Shown: in pieces, positions 63,041 through 64,000 of the stretch
How positions within the stretch are numbered: position 1 is the first letter of the stretch
How the letters are laid out: the number at the start of each line of letters is the position of its first letter
NCBI RefSeq assembly: GCF_000517025.1
Contig: NZ_KI912092.1
Coordinates: 88,724-152,723, forward strand
DNA: 64,000 nucleotides
Direction: 5' to 3'
Source of the DNA: Halonatronum saccharophilum DSM 13868
GTDB taxonomy: Bacteria > Bacillota > Halanaerobiia > Halobacteroidales > Halobacteroidaceae
The notes under the pieces: generated by a model
Database searches by the model: none
What the model saw: the letters and a program-made list of their open reading frames with translations, nothing else
What the model was told of the DNA's origin: nothing
Program-made: the position numbers and the translations under genes

Positions 63041-64000
63041 TTATAATATCTCCTTAAGAAATCTCCCTGTATGGGATTTCTCAACCTCTGCTACTTCCTC
63101 TGGGGTTCCGGTGGCTATTACCTCTCCACCATTAACACCGCCTTCGGGCCCTAAATCAATTAGATAATCAGCAGATTTGATCACATCTAGGTTATGTTCG
63201 ATAACTAAGATGGTATTTCCGCCTTCTTTTAATCTCTGCAATACTTGAAGTAGCTTATTAACATCCTCAAAATGAAGTCCTGTCGTTGGCTCGTCCAAGA
63301 TATAGATAGTATTACCGGTACTTCTCTTGCTCAACTCTGTGGCCAGCTTGACCCTTTGGGCCTCTCCTCCTGATAAGGTAGTAGATGGTTGGCCCAATCT
63401 AATATAACTTAAACCTACATCATACAAGGTCTGTAACCTTCTCTTAATAGTCGGGATATTCTCAAAGAATTCTAATGCCTCCTCTACAGTCATACCCAAG
63501 ACATCAGCTATAGTCTTGCCTTTATACTTAACATCTAAGGTTTCACGGTTATAACGTTTTCCATCACATACCTCACAAGGAACATAGACATCGGCTAAGA
63601 AGTGCATCTCTATCTTAATTATACCATCACCCTTACAAGCTTCACAACGTCCCCCCTTAACATTAAAGCTGAAGCGACCTTTCTTATAACCTCGCTCTTG
63701 GGCCAACTGAGTCTTAGTAAATACATCTCTAATATAATCAAAGACCTTAGTATAGGTTGCTGGATTGGAACGGGGAGTCCTTCCAATAGGTGATTGGTCA
63801 ATATCAATAACCTTATCTAAATTTTCAATACCCTCAATCTTCTTATGCTTACCTGGTCTTAACTTGGAGTTATAAAACTCCTTCATCAAGGTCCTTTTTA
63901 GAATCTTATTGACTAAGGTACTCTTACCAGATCCTGAAACTCCAGTTACACAGGTAAAGGTACCTAAAGGAATCTCCACATCTATCTCTTTGAGGTTATA
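63041..64000 (-). CDS. uvrA: Excinuclease ABC subunit A, C-terminal part (runs off the window)
   Basis: 320 codons of the C-terminal third. The frame is open to the last base of the window ([12 protein letters not shown] before the second Walker [10 protein letters not shown]), so the gene continues beyond it; the GTG at 63979 is an internal Val codon, not the start. A zinc finger ([20 protein letters not shown] region and CEVCDGKRY), signature [12 protein letters not shown] and Walker [12 protein letters not shown] follow. Damage-recognition ATPase of nucleotide excision repair. Confidence 0.96.
   Translation of the reverse strand, partial: YNLKEIDVEIPLGTFTCVTGVSGSGKSTLVNKILKRTLMKEFYNSKLRPGKHKKIEGIENLDKVIDIDQSPIGRTPRSNPATYTKVFDYIRDVFTKTQLAQERGYKKGRFSFNVKGGRCEACKGDGIIKIEMHFLADVYVPCEVCDGKRYNRETLDVKYKGKTIADVLGMTVEEALEFFENIPTIKRRLQTLYDVGLSYIRLGQPSTTLSGGEAQRVKLATELSKRSTGNTIYILDEPTTGLHFEDVNKLLQVLQRLKEGGNTILVIEHNLDVIKSADYLIDLGPEGGVNGGEVIATGTPEEVAEVEKSHTGRFLKEIL

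Noticed and set aside
63041-63979. A short complete UvrA-like gene starting at GTG 63979
   Set aside because: The reading frame and UvrA similarity (NLKEIDV) continue to the last base of the window; the GTG is an internal Val codon.

Overview
The window is AT-rich and its gene content points to a spore-forming, diderm (outer-membrane) anaerobe of the Firmicutes, most likely order Halanaerobiales. The evidence: a spore photoproduct lyase (spore former); ADP-heptose genes, a beta-barrel protein ending in Phe, and two TolC-type genes (lipopolysaccharide and an outer membrane); and a multi-subunit [FeFe] hydrogenase with a large 2-hydroxyacyl-CoA dehydratase activator-like protein (strict anaerobe). 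Species assignment is inference. Every protein gene lies on the minus strand; only three tRNA genes (Pro, Arg, Tyr) are on the plus strand, at the left end.

Layout, left to right. 1-720: tRNA cluster with a textbook promoter and terminator, and a Fur-like box. 737-6414: splB, then an apparently acquired island holding a reverse transcriptase fused to an HD phosphohydrolase domain, preceded by a small two-repeat protein interrupted by a one-base frameshift. 6551-12590: D-amino acid transaminase, TrmL, a STAS-like protein, two DUF362 proteins, Cu-Zn superoxide dismutase, a 36-residue membrane peptide and an internally duplicated membrane protein. 12686-17877: electron-bifurcating type hydrogenase operon behind a strong promoter and a perfect 26-bp palindrome fitting a Rex operator. 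17930-20556: heptose synthesis and an outer-membrane protein. 20714-27119: HD-GYP protein, HPr, nitroreductase, secreted phosphodiesterase, DUF4198, and a Fur-controlled flavodoxin-DUF3793 pair. 27425-35570: dehydratase-activator protein and secreted pullulanase with a long structured leader. 35688-45201: chemoreceptor, heterodimeric ABC exporter, methyltransferase, ABC-F protein, and a 42-residue gene with its own promoter and terminator. 45227-50731: MacAB-TolC-like tripartite efflux operon. 50967-55644: two intact chemoreceptors and a protoglobin chemoreceptor broken by three in-frame TAA codons under a near-perfect Fur box. 55689-60131: accD-accA-pfkA-pyk operon. 60407-64000: small membrane protein, uvrC and the end of uvrA.

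Two genome-scale signals cut across the genes. First, the heptamer TTGGCCC/GGGCCAA occurs about 60 times by eye (roughly one per kb, where base composition predicts about two in total). It is absent from the reverse-transcriptase island and forms the stem of the pullulanase terminator. Second, a family of non-coding elements lies between genes. They combine an AGTAATAAAG...CTTTATTACT hairpin with copy-specific, self-complementary short tandem arms, and their edges repeatedly abut stop codons.

The best candidate for an undescribed system is the reverse transcriptase-HD locus (1891-6414). The iterated heptamer and the stop-codon-abutting repeats are the best candidates for undescribed genome architecture.
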